A stretch of DNA of 64,000 nt from Pedobacter frigidisoli (GCF_004331675.1 NZ_SJSN01000012.1:1-64000), one strand, 5' to 3'. Positions 9,273 to 17,651 are shown, counted from the stretch's first letter. Translations and numbers: made by a program. The notes: generated by a model from the letters alone, not told the origin.

Positions 9273-9306
9273 TTGAAAATTCCAAAGAGAAAAATTCATG
9301 AAATCA

Positions 9307-10452
9307 CTAAAAACTATTGCTCATCTGGAACATCGGCAAGTACATTGCAATCAATATTACCCCAACTGCTAATCCTAAAAATATAATAATCAAAGGCTCT
9401 AATAGCCCACTGATTGCATTGGTCTTGTATTCAACCTCCTCGGTATACTGTTCCGAAAGCTGCTCAAAGAAATACTCCAAGCGGTTAACCTCCTCTGCAA
9501 TCCGAATCATCTGCACAAACTTATCAGGATAGAAATCATGTTTGGCCAAGGCATCTGATAGGCTGCTACCCAAAAGGATCTCCCTTTCTGCAAGTAATAA
9601 CGATTGCTCAATTGGATAGAAAGTAATCATTTGCCTCACCATTTCCATGGCCTGAAGTAGCGGCGTAGCTGTACCAGTTAAAAGCCTCATGGTATTGGCA
9701 AACCTGGCCAAATAGATCTTTTTGGCAATATCACCCACGATTGGGATTCGGAGCAATACAATCGCACTATATTTTTTAAACCAAAATTTGTTCCTATTTA
9801 ACAGATAGAATCCAATCGCGATCAATAAAAAGAATAACAGTAGGTAAATATAATTATCCAACCAATTGGAGAAACGGAGAATGAGTGCTGTAATGTAAGG
9901 CAACTTGCCGCCAAAGCGTTTGAATACATCGGCAAACATGGGCACCACGAACTTGATCATGAAAAAGATTGCCGCGAAAGAGGTGCTCAGCACCAGCATG
10001 GGATAGGTAATTGCACCCACGATCTTTCTACGCTGAGAAATCCTAGACTTATAATATTTGGCAAGCTCTCCCAACACCTCACCAAGCCTACCTGTCTCCT
10101 CCCCAATTCGAATGCTAAAATATTCATATCGGCTGAACTTATCCTGAAGCTCCAATGTTTGGGAAAGCGATTGACCCGCGATCACGCTCTTCTCAATGGC
10201 AGCAAATAGTTCAGCATCTTTTTTTGTGTAGGTGCTGATGGTTAAGGCAAGGGCCGTCCTGATATCGATTCCTGAGCGAATCAAGGTACCTAGCTCATTA
10301 TAAAAGCCCTGCTTTTTTTTATCCGGAAGTTGACCACTGCCAAAAGAAATGTCCCTAGTCATAAAATCCAAAATGCCATTACCGTTTCTTAATTTGGGGT
10401 CTTTTAGAACTTTGGTCTTTTTCTGAAATGTGGAAATATCAATCGGCTTCAT
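9307..10452 (-). CDS. GspF/PilC-type inner-membrane platform protein
   Basis: At 381 residues this is slightly shorter than typical GspF (about 400). Two T2SSF-type repeats are visible. The first has FYNELGTLIRSGIDIRTALALT and RIGEETGRLGEVLGELAKYYK. The second has FANTMRLLTGTATPLLQAMEMV and RIAEEVNRLEYFFEQLSEQY. Three hydrophobic segments lie near residues 155-175, 200-225 and 355-375, as expected of the platform protein that couples the assembly ATPase to pilin extraction in type II secretion and type IV pili. It overlaps the upstream prepilin gene by 4 bp and is the last gene of the minus-strand operon. No GspE-type ATPase is encoded in the window. Confidence 0.85.
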   Translation of the reverse strand: MKPIDISTFQKKTKVLKDPKLRNGNGILDFMTRDISFGSGQLPDKKKQGFYNELGTLIRSGIDIRTALALTISTYTKKDAELFAAIEKSVIAGQSLSQTLELQDKFSRYEYFSIRIGEETGRLGEVLGELAKYYKSRISQRRKIVGAITYPMLVLSTSFAAIFFMIKFVVPMFADVFKRFGGKLPYITALILRFSNWLDNYIYLLLFFLLIAIGFYLLNRNKFWFKKYSAIVLLRIPIVGDIAKKIYLARFANTMRLLTGTATPLLQAMEMVRQMITFYPIEQSLLLAEREILLGSSLSDALAKHDFYPDKFVQMIRIAEEVNRLEYFFEQLSEQYTEEVEYKTNAISGLLEPLIIIFLGLAVGVILIAMYLPMFQMSNSF

Positions 10453-10934
10453 AGTTGTCTTAATAAATCCTTGGCACTGTAAACCTTTTTAAATTGCATC
10501 TGTATCCTCACTCCATCATTTAGCAAAACCATAAAATGTAAGCCATCCAGTGTATCTGGCGCTAATACTTCATTGCCCTCGAAAGATGTACTCAGTCCAT
10601 AGGGCGCTACTTTGAAAGTATCTATGTGATCAGTATTAAATGTTCTCCATATCTCCCTTTCAGAAAAGTGATAATTAATTTTTGTAGTATCAGAGGAACA
10701 CTCAAAACCATCCTCTGTTCGAATAATGTACCTTGATCTTAAAAAGTCCTTCTCCATGACATGCCCCAGTGAAAGCACAATATCTGAGGATTCGTTCCTA
10801 GCTCTAAAGCCTACGTAGTAATCATTGATCAGCCCGTATGCGGTATAACATATCGTGATGCATATGGCTGATAACAACATGGCTATGGTTACCTCCATCA
10901 ACGTGTACGCATTTATCCGTTTATTGTGACTCAT
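10449..10934 (-). CDS. Prepilin-like protein with type III signal peptide
   Basis: I prefer the ATG at 10934, giving MSHNKRINAYTLMEVTIAML. This puts the prepilin motif (A/YTLMEV with Glu at +5) close to the N-terminus and reduces overlap with the upstream gene to 14 bp. An ATG at 10976 would add 14 residues. The protein is about 160 residues with one N-terminal hydrophobic helix and a soluble domain rich in charged residues, as in minor pseudopilins. Its likely role is a minor pilin of a type II secretion or type IV pilus-like fibre. The exact GspH/I/J class is not clear. Confidence 0.75.
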   Translation of the reverse strand: MSHNKRINAYTLMEVTIAMLLSAICITICYTAYGLINDYYVGFRARNESSDIVLSLGHVMEKDFLRSRYIIRTEDGFECSSDTTKINYHFSEREIWRTFNTDHIDTFKVAPYGLSTSFEGNEVLAPDTLDGLHFMVLLNDGVRIQMQFKKVYSAKDLLRQL

Positions 10935-11277
10935 CTCTCTTATATAATGCCCGAATTGACCCGAGGGATTGACCATTTATACTTGCCTTTACTTCTAGGA
11001 TATCCATTTCTGGATGGAATGATCCCTTAGCGCTCAAGTTATATTCAATACTGTCAATTTTAAGGTTATCCTCCCAAATACTTCCCTTTTTCTTAATATC
11101 CATGATAATCAATTCCATTTGTTTCATGGCCTGCAATTTCTGATGTGATAATGAATTGCTGAGTACATTATAATATAGACCTATTGCAATGGAGAAGATT
11201 ACCATAATGATTACCATGGCAATGAGCACCTCTATCAGTGTTGATCCAGAAATTCTTTTATGTGTCAGTTTAGCCAT
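10921..11277 (-). CDS. Prepilin-like protein
   Basis: This encodes 118 residues. A short basic leader MAKLTHKRISG is followed by STLIEVLIAMVIIMVIFSI, a prepilin-type cleavage and methylation motif with Glu at +5. A soluble region of about 80 residues follows. The start codon overlaps the end of the upstream gene by 13 bp, and its own end overlaps the next prepilin gene, showing translational coupling. Length and motif fit a minor pseudopilin (GspI-like). The prepilin peptidase that would process it is not in the window. Confidence 0.75.
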   Translation of the reverse strand: MAKLTHKRISGSTLIEVLIAMVIIMVIFSIAIGLYYNVLSNSLSHQKLQAMKQMELIIMDIKKKGSIWEDNLKIDSIEYNLSAKGSFHPEMDILEVKASINGQSLGSIRALYKRDESQ

Positions 11278-12512
11278 TTCAATATCTTGCCGTGTTGTTC
11301 TTTGCCCCTAAAGATTGGAGAACCTAAATAATACTTACTTCTTGATTTCCTATCTAAGGTGACATCCACCAAGAAATTCTCGTATAATGTAGTGGGTGTC
11401 TTCATGATAAATCGATTACAGGAAACCTTTCCAAAAACCTTAACGTCCTTACTCAATTTGAGCAGCCCTGTAGCATAAACCTCTCCTGTGATGATTGATG
11501 AAGATCCAATGGAAATCATGGTCTGTAATGCCGACCGTTTATCCTCATAACTGAGGATAATCCCCTCAAACTTTACGTTTTTCCCAATATCAATTTTTGC
11601 CTGATCGACCAAATGATCGACTGATATAATGCCCAACACTGATGGATAACTGAGTGAGGCATTGTTCCCAACCGTGATCGAATCCCTTGCAAAAAGTTGG
11701 CAATTGCCTATAAATCCTTCCTCTACCTTGATTGATTGTGCAAAAACGATGATGTTATCGAGCTTGGCATATTTCTCGATAACAACCATTGAATCTGCAT
11801 ACAAGATCATCTTGCCACTCAATTGTTGTGAAATCACCTGACCTTTAGGTACACGAAATCTTTGGACCGAATCGAGGAACCCGACCGTTAAACTATTTGT
11901 GGGTAAAATCTGTAATTCACCGTCTATATTTCCCGCACGCTTAAGCTCTTCTTTAAGATAGCCCAAGTAAGCATCGGTTAATCCATCCAACTTTCTTCCA
12001 CTATCGTTAATCTTTCCATACACCACTTCCACGCCAGAATATGGGCGACTTTCAACGTAGGCTTTTCTTATTCCAGACTTTGGTACAAATGCAACGCCTT
12101 TAATTCTGGTATCTCCGCTTACGGATAGCGGTCTGTCCTCATCGCTGAGGTAGATTGCGGTAGAATCTTGGTGATTATCCAGTCCAATCAACATGGATTT
12201 TGCAATGCTATCGGTGCTGACAAAGCTCCACACCTGTGCTAGATCATAAATGCCCCAATGTGATCTGGAGATCGTTATGCTATCGGCACCATCCCCATAA
12301 AGATCAATACTGTGATTTCCGTAGCCATTTCCTGGTTTTTCAAGCAACTGCATTTCAATACCCGACTCCAAGTTCCTTAAGATTCTGCCCATCCTAAGTT
12401 CCTTTAAATAGCCCGAGCGGTAGTGGGCCGCTAGCATGATCAAAGAGGCTGAGAGAATTGCTATAAAAAAAGCGATCACGATCGAAAAATAAAGCGCACC
12501 AGCCTTAATCAT
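11265..12512 (-). CDS. Membrane-anchored operon protein of unknown function, possibly GspK-like
   Basis: This encodes 415 residues. The N-terminus MIKAGALYFSIVIAFFIAILSASLIMLA is a single membrane helix preceded by a short basic segment, resembling the anchor of large minor pilins but without a clear Glu+5 motif. The rest is a long periplasmic region with a beta-rich pattern of repeated short hydrophobic strands (KVEEGFIGNCQLFARDSI, GKNVKFEGIILS), like a bactofilin or parallel beta-helix fold. It is translationally coupled to the downstream prepilin. A GspK-like tip role is conceivable from position only. Confidence 0.6.
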   Translation of the reverse strand: MIKAGALYFSIVIAFFIAILSASLIMLAAHYRSGYLKELRMGRILRNLESGIEMQLLEKPGNGYGNHSIDLYGDGADSITISRSHWGIYDLAQVWSFVSTDSIAKSMLIGLDNHQDSTAIYLSDEDRPLSVSGDTRIKGVAFVPKSGIRKAYVESRPYSGVEVVYGKINDSGRKLDGLTDAYLGYLKEELKRAGNIDGELQILPTNSLTVGFLDSVQRFRVPKGQVISQQLSGKMILYADSMVVIEKYAKLDNIIVFAQSIKVEEGFIGNCQLFARDSITVGNNASLSYPSVLGIISVDHLVDQAKIDIGKNVKFEGIILSYEDKRSALQTMISIGSSSIITGEVYATGLLKLSKDVKVFGKVSCNRFIMKTPTTLYENFLVDVTLDRKSRSKYYLGSPIFRGKEQHGKILKWLN

Positions 12513-12571
12513 GCCAATGGTTTTTACTCCAAATATTCAGTGCCTTCAAAATGACCCAGCATTCTTTCATC

Positions 12572-13177
12572 CTATTTCTTCCTCCTCAATTTGATCTTGT
12601 CACCAAGCTTGATCATCCATATCTTTAACTTAGATTGTTTTTCCTGTATAACAATTCCTTTTTTGTAATAAGTTACCTGAACCTTATCTGTTGAGAGGTG
12701 GCCTAACCATTTACGATGCTTTAGTCCATTACGGTATCTTCCTTCCTCCAACAGGATCCCCTTTCCATCAAATCGTGCGAAGAGCCCATTCAATTCTCCA
12801 GAGGAATAATTGGAGATGGAATCCAATGACCCATTTTCACGCCATTTCTTCCACTCACCAACCATTAATCCACCATCAAAATTCCCCTCAGCCTTAAGAT
12901 TTTTATTCAGGTAGAATTCCCTGTAGGCACCATCTAGGAGTTTTCCGCCAAAGCCGCCTTGGGTAATATTAATCTGATTGCCCCCATACCAAAAATATCT
13001 TTTGCTGTCGCTGGTCGCCTGATGCCCTTCCGGAACTACCTCGAGGTGGAAGACCACCTTATAGGAAGGATAATTGATTGTATGACTATAAAGCTCCAGT
13101 ACGGATTGAGATCGCTGTGCACTACAGGCAGTTACAACCATAAAGTATGCAATTAGTATATTTAGACTGGCTTTCAT
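12572..13177 (-). CDS. MORN/YwqK-repeat lipoprotein
   Basis: This encodes 201 residues. The N-terminus has a lipobox-like segment, YFMVVTACSAQ. The middle carries YwqK/MORN-type repeats with the pattern G-x-W-x-x-aromatic, x-NG: REFYLNKNLKAEGNFDGG, GEWKKWRENGSLDS, LFARFDGKGILLEEGRY and NGLKHRKWLG. A basic C-terminus (KIKLRRKK) follows. MORN repeats usually mediate membrane or protein contacts. The gene lies 1 bp downstream of the GspC-like gene and 59 bp before the 415-residue gene, so it is part of the operon. Its specific role is unknown. Confidence 0.6.
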   Translation of the reverse strand: MKASLNILIAYFMVVTACSAQRSQSVLELYSHTINYPSYKVVFHLEVVPEGHQATSDSKRYFWYGGNQINITQGGFGGKLLDGAYREFYLNKNLKAEGNFDGGLMVGEWKKWRENGSLDSISNYSSGELNGLFARFDGKGILLEEGRYRNGLKHRKWLGHLSTDKVQVTYYKKGIVIQEKQSKLKIWMIKLGDKIKLRRKK

Positions 13178-13178
13178 G

Positions 13179-13673
13179 CTATTTTAGATGTAGATATTTG
13201 TTTAGCCCCTGATGTTCAATTCTAATGGAATCTCCTTGCTGCCTTATGAACCTAATGCCGTCAACTTGTTCTCCCTGTCCCACCATCACCTCCTTGCCAT
13301 TGATATTTAAGATTGCGATCACCTTTTTGGTAGTTGGATTATAGATTGCTCCAGCATAGACCACAGTTGGCCAATTGACCACAGGTTTGATTGGCGGAGC
13401 CATTGATTGACTTTCTCTCACCGTTAATAGGTCATTATTAACGGAACTTGATGAACCTGCTTGCGCAACGGAAAAAGGATCATCGTAATCCAGATTAAGT
13501 GGAACCCTATCCAGGCCGTGATCAACCAACTTAAAATAGCTTGGTTTTGCAGATGATTTTCTTGTCAAAATTTCATCACTTTCACCTCCCTTAGCAAAAA
13601 CCCTATAAAAGATCAACCCCCATAATACCGCTACCATACATATCAACAGATAGGTTATGCCTTTTTTCTTCAT
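13179..13673 (-). CDS. Single-pass membrane protein, GspC/PilP-like position
   Basis: This encodes 164 residues. The N-terminal helix GITYLLICMVAVLWGLIFY anchors it in the inner membrane. A linker follows, then a small C-terminal domain, VVYAGAIYNPTTKKVIAILN with GKEVMVGQGEQVDGI. This recalls the homology region of GspC or PilP, which binds the secretin from the periplasm. The domain call is by pattern only. It lies 7 bp after the lipoprotein gene and 1 bp before the MORN lipoprotein gene. If the GspC assignment is right, a secretin must be encoded elsewhere, because none is in the window. Confidence 0.55.
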   Translation of the reverse strand: MKKKGITYLLICMVAVLWGLIFYRVFAKGGESDEILTRKSSAKPSYFKLVDHGLDRVPLNLDYDDPFSVAQAGSSSSVNNDLLTVRESQSMAPPIKPVVNWPTVVYAGAIYNPTTKKVIAILNINGKEVMVGQGEQVDGIRFIRQQGDSIRIEHQGLNKYLHLK

Positions 13674-13680
13674 TTTATCA

Positions 13681-14622
13681 TTACTGCACAGTAAAAGAAT
13701 AATAGTTGCTAAATATTCCAGTATTCCCTGCCTTATCCACTGCCCTTATCCTCCAGAGAAGCGACTCACCGGATTGAGCATTAAGAAGATTATATGATGC
13801 ACTGGAAACCGCTTGAGGAAAGGCAGTGCCGTAGAGACTGGTTGAATCCGACTTATAAACATAGACCTGATAATGATCCGCATCCCCAAGTGCAGCCCAG
13901 CTCAGCCTAACCGGAAGCGTAACAGCTTGTCTATTAGCTGGCAATAGCAAGCCGGCTTTTTCTGGTGGGGTAATATCATAGTTAAAATTCTTTACTACGC
14001 TCCATTTTGAATTCTCAGCTGCATTCTCTGCCCTCATCCTATACTGAAAGTTCCCCTCGATGGTTAGCTGTTGGAGGTAACTCAGGTTATCTGTGCTGAT
14101 ATTCAACAGCAACCTGCTCTCATCCAAAAAATTGTTATTATCTACCTGCAACCGATAGGCTGTAGCCCCATATAGATTGAGCCATTCATATCTCAATTCG
14201 TTTTTATTGGTTACCAGTCCATTTAATGGCGAAATCAATTGCACAGATTGTGCAGCGATACTAGAGGTATATACAATAAATGACCTAAGCGCAAAGGCAG
14301 TCTGACTACTGCCATTCTCTGCACGGACACGCCATTGATACTTCCCTGGATCAAGAGTATAGGTAAACTTGGTACTGGTGATTAATGTATCCAAAACAAG
14401 CTTTGATAAGCTATCAAAGCTAGGTGTGGCAACCTGCAGGCGGTAAAAGATTGCATCCGAACTGCCCTCCCACCAAAAGGTCTGCTGATAACTATTGGTT
14501 TCGAGGTGTTCACCGGGACCAAGCAAAATTATTTTCCGATCCTTTAGGGAGGGCTCTATAAACTCACTACAGGCAAATAGCGATAAAACAAACATCAAAA
14601 GCAGTAATCTTTCAACTTTCAT
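13681..14622 (-). CDS. Lipoprotein with fibronectin-like repeats
   Basis: This encodes 313 residues. The signal peptide LLLLMFVLSLFAC places the lipidated Cys near residue 18, so it is probably tethered to the outer membrane. Three similar domains of about 90 residues follow, each with a W/Y-x-x-x-x-A-x-x-Y-R/Q-L-Q-V core: FYRLQVATPSFDSLSKLV, ATAYRLQVDNNNF and DADHYQVYVYKSD. Each ends in a YQWRVRA- or LLWRIRA-like strand, the signature of fibronectin type III-like folds. It heads the structural part of the operon 11 bp after the LytTR regulator gene. A surface-adhesion or docking role is likely but unproven. Confidence 0.65.
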   Translation of the reverse strand: MKVERLLLLMFVLSLFACSEFIEPSLKDRKIILLGPGEHLETNSYQQTFWWEGSSDAIFYRLQVATPSFDSLSKLVLDTLITSTKFTYTLDPGKYQWRVRAENGSSQTAFALRSFIVYTSSIAAQSVQLISPLNGLVTNKNELRYEWLNLYGATAYRLQVDNNNFLDESRLLLNISTDNLSYLQQLTIEGNFQYRMRAENAAENSKWSVVKNFNYDITPPEKAGLLLPANRQAVTLPVRLSWAALGDADHYQVYVYKSDSTSLYGTAFPQAVSSASYNLLNAQSGESLLWRIRAVDKAGNTGIFSNYYSFTVQ

Positions 14623-14633
14623 ACTCTGCCAGT

Positions 14634-15479
14634 TTAAGTAAGTAAAAAAGTTAACAGCTCAGAAGCATCCAAGATATCGCCAAACAAGAACCCTAAACAA
14701 AATACCAGTGAAGCTGGTCGAGAAAAGCTTAGGAGATTGGGCTGTTTAACTTTCTTGATCATCCTTTCATTCTTCTTGTCGAAGAAAGCCTTGCGGTAAG
14801 TGTTGCCGATCAACAGTTTATGTTCCTCAGCATGATTAAGTGTAACGGTATTTCCCTCAATAGATGTAATTTTACTGTCATTGATGATGAAAGACTTGTG
14901 TATCCTACTGAACGAGGAGCCTGATAGGTTATCTTCCATCTCTTTCATAGAGTTATGACAAGAAAAGCGCCTATCATTCTCCATGTGAAGAACTACGTAA
15001 TTTTGAAGCGCCTGAATATAGATCAATTGATCACATTTGATCAACACCTCCTTAAATCCCTTGGAATCTGTTTTGATAAAAAAGGACTCCATTGCTTCCG
15101 GTTTTCTAGAGGCAAGAATTGATCCCGCCAATTGGGTAATCAACTCAAATTTATTGATGCACTTGACAAACCTATTCAGCGATACAGGCTTGATCATGTA
15201 ATCAAAGGCAAGGTATTCGAATGCCTCGAAAGCCTGATGTGTATCGCCTGCGATGAGCACCACTGAGGAAAACTGCCTGATTCGGTCAACCCATGATTCA
15301 TTACCAGCAGATAAGGAGGAATCAATAAATACAATATCAGGGCGAATGTGATATACTGGGTCGAAATGTTCAGGAATGTGTACAGAATAACCACGTAATT
15401 CCGTGACAGGATAGTTGGAGATGTAGGCGCAAAGCGACTCGACAGTCGATAGTTCACCGATGACGTAACAATTGATCAT
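14634..15479 (-). CDS. LytTR regulator with degenerate receiver and hydrophobic tail
   Basis: This encodes 281 residues. Residues 1-115 form a CheY-like fold with DIVFIDSS (phospho-acceptor Asp near residue 52) and FDYMIKP (conserved Lys). The usual acidic pair near residue 8 is absent (VIGELS), so phosphorylation may be weak or lost. Residues about 130-235 are a LytTR DNA-binding domain (FSRIHKSFIINDSKI). Unusually, about 40 extra residues end in a hydrophobic stretch, SLVFCLGFLFGDILDASELL, which could associate with the membrane. It lies 11 bp before the lipoprotein gene and heads the secretion-like operon. It is divergent from a second LytTR gene. Confidence 0.8.
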   Translation of the reverse strand: MINCYVIGELSTVESLCAYISNYPVTELRGYSVHIPEHFDPVYHIRPDIVFIDSSLSAGNESWVDRIRQFSSVVLIAGDTHQAFEAFEYLAFDYMIKPVSLNRFVKCINKFELITQLAGSILASRKPEAMESFFIKTDSKGFKEVLIKCDQLIYIQALQNYVVLHMENDRRFSCHNSMKEMEDNLSGSSFSRIHKSFIINDSKITSIEGNTVTLNHAEEHKLLIGNTYRKAFFDKKNERMIKKVKQPNLLSFSRPASLVFCLGFLFGDILDASELLTFLLT

Positions 15480-15680
15480 GAGTTGATGTTAATAAAGTAA
15501 ATAGGATGTAGTGTGTAGTGGGATGATAGTAGAGCTTCCCCTTTCAGCGATCTATAGGATACTTAATAACAGTTGTTAGATTTAACATGAGAGCATAATT
15601 TTAGTTGGAACTGATTAGTTTATTCCTTTGTAATATTTAAAATCTAATATGAAAAAAAGTGGTACAAGAATTTTTATTTT

Positions 15681-15710
15681 TATACGAACCCCCCAAATTT
15701 TTTATACGAA
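15681..15710. promoter_or_regulatory. 22-bp-spaced direct repeat between divergent LytTR genes
   Basis: TATACGAA occurs at 15681-15688 and again at 15703-15710, exactly 22 bp apart, each after a T-run. The ACGAA core is shared with the GACGAACG repeats upstream of the Rhs loci. The pair sits in the intergenic region of the two divergent LytTR genes and may be their autoregulatory site. This is inferred from spacing and motif similarity. Confidence 0.45.
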
Positions 15711-15812
15711 TACCCAATCCCTTAAGATCAGCTCAACTACTTATACCTATCTTTGTTATCGCAAATTGTCTCTTTTTTTAACACCGTCCCCTTAAGCAAT
15801 CTCCGTTAATAT

Positions 15813-16529
15813 TTGACACCCCTTTCCTGCGTACTTATAGATGATGATCCCGCTGCCATCATACAGCTTACCGAGTGCATTTCTAACTACCCGAACCTCA
15901 ACCTTGTTCGAGCTTTTACCGACCCTATAAAAGCACGGAAATATTTGATCGAATTGGAGGAACCAATCGACATCCTATTCACAGATGTGGAAATGCCGGG
16001 AATGTCGGGAATTGATTTAGTGAGAGAAATTAAAGGCAAATATAGATCACTCATCCTGGTCAGTGGTCACCTGCATTATGCCCTCGACGGGTATGACCTG
16101 GATGCACAACAGTTTCTCAGTAAACCCTTTGATTATAGAAAGTTCGAGAAGATCGTAAGTTCGGTTATCTCAAAATTGCCACAAACAGAGGCAAGCATCA
16201 CGATCAAGCTGAGTGGTAAGAACCGTGCGGAAAGGCTCCTACATCGGGATATTATTGCTATTGAAAGCGCCTCCAACTACCTTAAGATCCATACTACTGA
16301 AAAGACCTATGTTCCTTATGGAACCTTAAGTGAGATGCAAGCATTATTAAAACCTTTCTCAAATTTTCGTCGTATAAGTCGTTCCGTGATCATCAATACC
16401 AACTTCGTAAAGGGAACGGTACGCTATAAAATAACACTTGACAAGAACATGGTTTTCACAGTAGGAGAATCCTATAGAAAGGAGTTCAACAAAAATTTCG
16501 CCAACTATTTTAAAAAAAAATGTAAGTGA
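15813..16529 (+). CDS. LytTR-family response regulator
   Basis: This encodes 238 residues. The receiver domain has the acidic cluster LIDDDP, the acceptor Asp near residue 56 in LFTDVEMPGMSG, and a conserved Lys in FLSKPFDY. The C-terminal LytTR domain has ASNYLKIHTTEKTYVPYGTL and FRRISRSVIINTNFV. Unlike its neighbour, all phosphorylation residues are present. The start appears to be TTG at 15813: an in-frame TAA lies six bases upstream and no ATG precedes the acidic cluster. No kinase gene adjoins it. The LytS-like kinase at 40495 is far away and has its own partner. It is a candidate binder of the 21-22-bp repeats nearby. Confidence 0.85.
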   Translation: MTPLSCVLIDDDPAAIIQLTECISNYPNLNLVRAFTDPIKARKYLIELEEPIDILFTDVEMPGMSGIDLVREIKGKYRSLILVSGHLHYALDGYDLDAQQFLSKPFDYRKFEKIVSSVISKLPQTEASITIKLSGKNRAERLLHRDIIAIESASNYLKIHTTEKTYVPYGTLSEMQALLKPFSNFRRISRSVIINTNFVKGTVRYKITLDKNMVFTVGESYRKEFNKNFANYFKKKCK

Positions 16530-16622
16530 TGAATAAACGATTGGTAGTCTAGGCATTCGCAAGTGAGCACTATTCAACATCTAAAGTTTTTCATGCTCGG
16601 AATCCTGTACATAGAAAAGACC

Positions 16623-16928
16623 TTATTTAAGTACCTGAACATTGCTGGACTCTACAAATTCCTTGAATTTTGATATTAATAAGGGTAGTTTACTAGAATC
16701 ACCATAGCCTTCAAAAACACTCCCTTCTGATTTGATTGAATACCAATCATCATCAGTATTATCAACTTTTATGTTAATTATTTTTCCATCCTTTTTGGTA
16801 TCAACTAAATCTATACCAACAAACCATCCTGGATTATCTAGGGTATTTATCTTAATACCATAGCTATGTTCCCAATCTCCATCACAGTTGGATTTATACC
16901 AATCTGTAAGCCATTTTAATATCTCCAT
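16623..16928 (-). CDS. Imm53-family immunity protein
   Basis: This encodes 101 residues, matching the Imm53 pattern: LTDWYKSNCDGDWEHSYGI near the N-terminus and NTLDNPGWFVGIDL after it. Imm53 proteins are cytoplasmic antidotes of polymorphic toxins. The gene begins 2 bp after the remains of a toxin C-terminus (16931-17145). The active toxin upstream (17626-20802) has a different tip and its own adjacent antidote candidate. I therefore read this as a retained orphan immunity gene that still protects against siblings carrying the older tip. The gene itself is intact. Confidence 0.85.
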   Translation of the reverse strand: MEILKWLTDWYKSNCDGDWEHSYGIKINTLDNPGWFVGIDLVDTKKDGKIINIKVDNTDDDWYSIKSEGSVFEGYGDSSKLPLLISKFKEFVESSNVQVLK

Positions 16929-16930
16929 TT

Positions 16931-17145
16931 TTATTGTTTGTGTAGTTCATCTGGTTTTGCTGGCCTGACATTTTTTCCCTCTTTTACATGAGGTGTTGGA
17001 ATGCTTTTACACTCTTTTTATCATAGTGAGGTTTACTTTCAACATCTACTCTTTTCTTCTCATCCCATCCAGTGGGATTTTTAGTATTCCTTTCATATGT
17101 AGCTGTTCCAGTAATTCTCCCCACCTTAGACTCATAAAATTTGTA
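16931..17145 (-). pseudogene. Frameshifted orphan toxin C-terminus (partner of Imm53)
   Basis: The minus strand encodes FYESKVGRITGTATYERN and GWDEKKRVDVESKPHYDKKS. After a frameshift it ends SIPTPHVKEGKNVRPAKPDE with a few more residues and TAA at 16931. The PTPHV...RPAKPDE ending is typical of Rhs/CDI toxin tips paired with Imm53 (compare the toxin-24-like group, from memory). It has no start codon and no Rhs core of its own. This is the classic product of tip replacement, leaving the old tip plus its immunity gene behind the new ones. Confidence 0.65.
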
Positions 17146-17159
17146 TTAGGGTGAAGGAA

Positions 17160-17651
17160 TTATTGAAAAAATTTCCTCACGTCATAATTGGCAATTGTGT
17201 TTGCCAACTTACTGGGACTAACCTGAGAATGGTTATTATGATTTAGATCTGCTCCCCGTTTCAACAAAAATTCAATCATCTCACCACTACCATTATAAGA
17301 AAAAACAGCTCGCCATAATGGTGTATTTCCGTAATCATCCTCACTATCAATGATTGCTCCATTTTGTATTAGGATATCCGCTGCTTCTACTGAATTATCC
17401 TGTGCGGCATAATGCAATGGATACCAACCAGTTCGATCTTTGGTGTTGGGGTCTTCCTGATGTCCTAATGCTAATTTTAAAACAATGATGTTTTTTGCTA
17501 ATAAAGAATGAATGACAATATTTCTACCGTCATTATCGACAGTTCCTACTCCTTCCTTGGATATCCAATTATCAATTTCGACAGTTCTATTACCATAAAT
17601 AGCCCTTATTATTTCATCAGACAATTTAGTTTTTTTTGGTTTTTTCTTCAT
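17160..17651 (-). CDS. Ankyrin-repeat protein, candidate immunity for the GH-E toxin
   Basis: I choose the ATG at 17651 (MKKKPKKTKLSDE), giving 163 residues. An upstream ATG at 17717 would add 22 residues and overlap the toxin gene by 92 bp instead of 26. At least three ankyrin repeats are visible: NDGRNIVIHSLLAKN, DRTGWYPLHYAAQDNSVEAADILIQNGA (partly) and YGNTPLWRAVFS with FLLKRGADLN. Ankyrin proteins serve as immunity proteins beside several nuclease toxins. The position directly after and overlapping the toxin tip supports that. It is cytoplasmic, with no signal sequence. Confidence 0.75.
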   Translation of the reverse strand: MKKKPKKTKLSDEIIRAIYGNRTVEIDNWISKEGVGTVDNDGRNIVIHSLLAKNIIVLKLALGHQEDPNTKDRTGWYPLHYAAQDNSVEAADILIQNGAIIDSEDDYGNTPLWRAVFSYNGSGEMIEFLLKRGADLNHNNHSQVSPSKLANTIANYDVRKFFQ

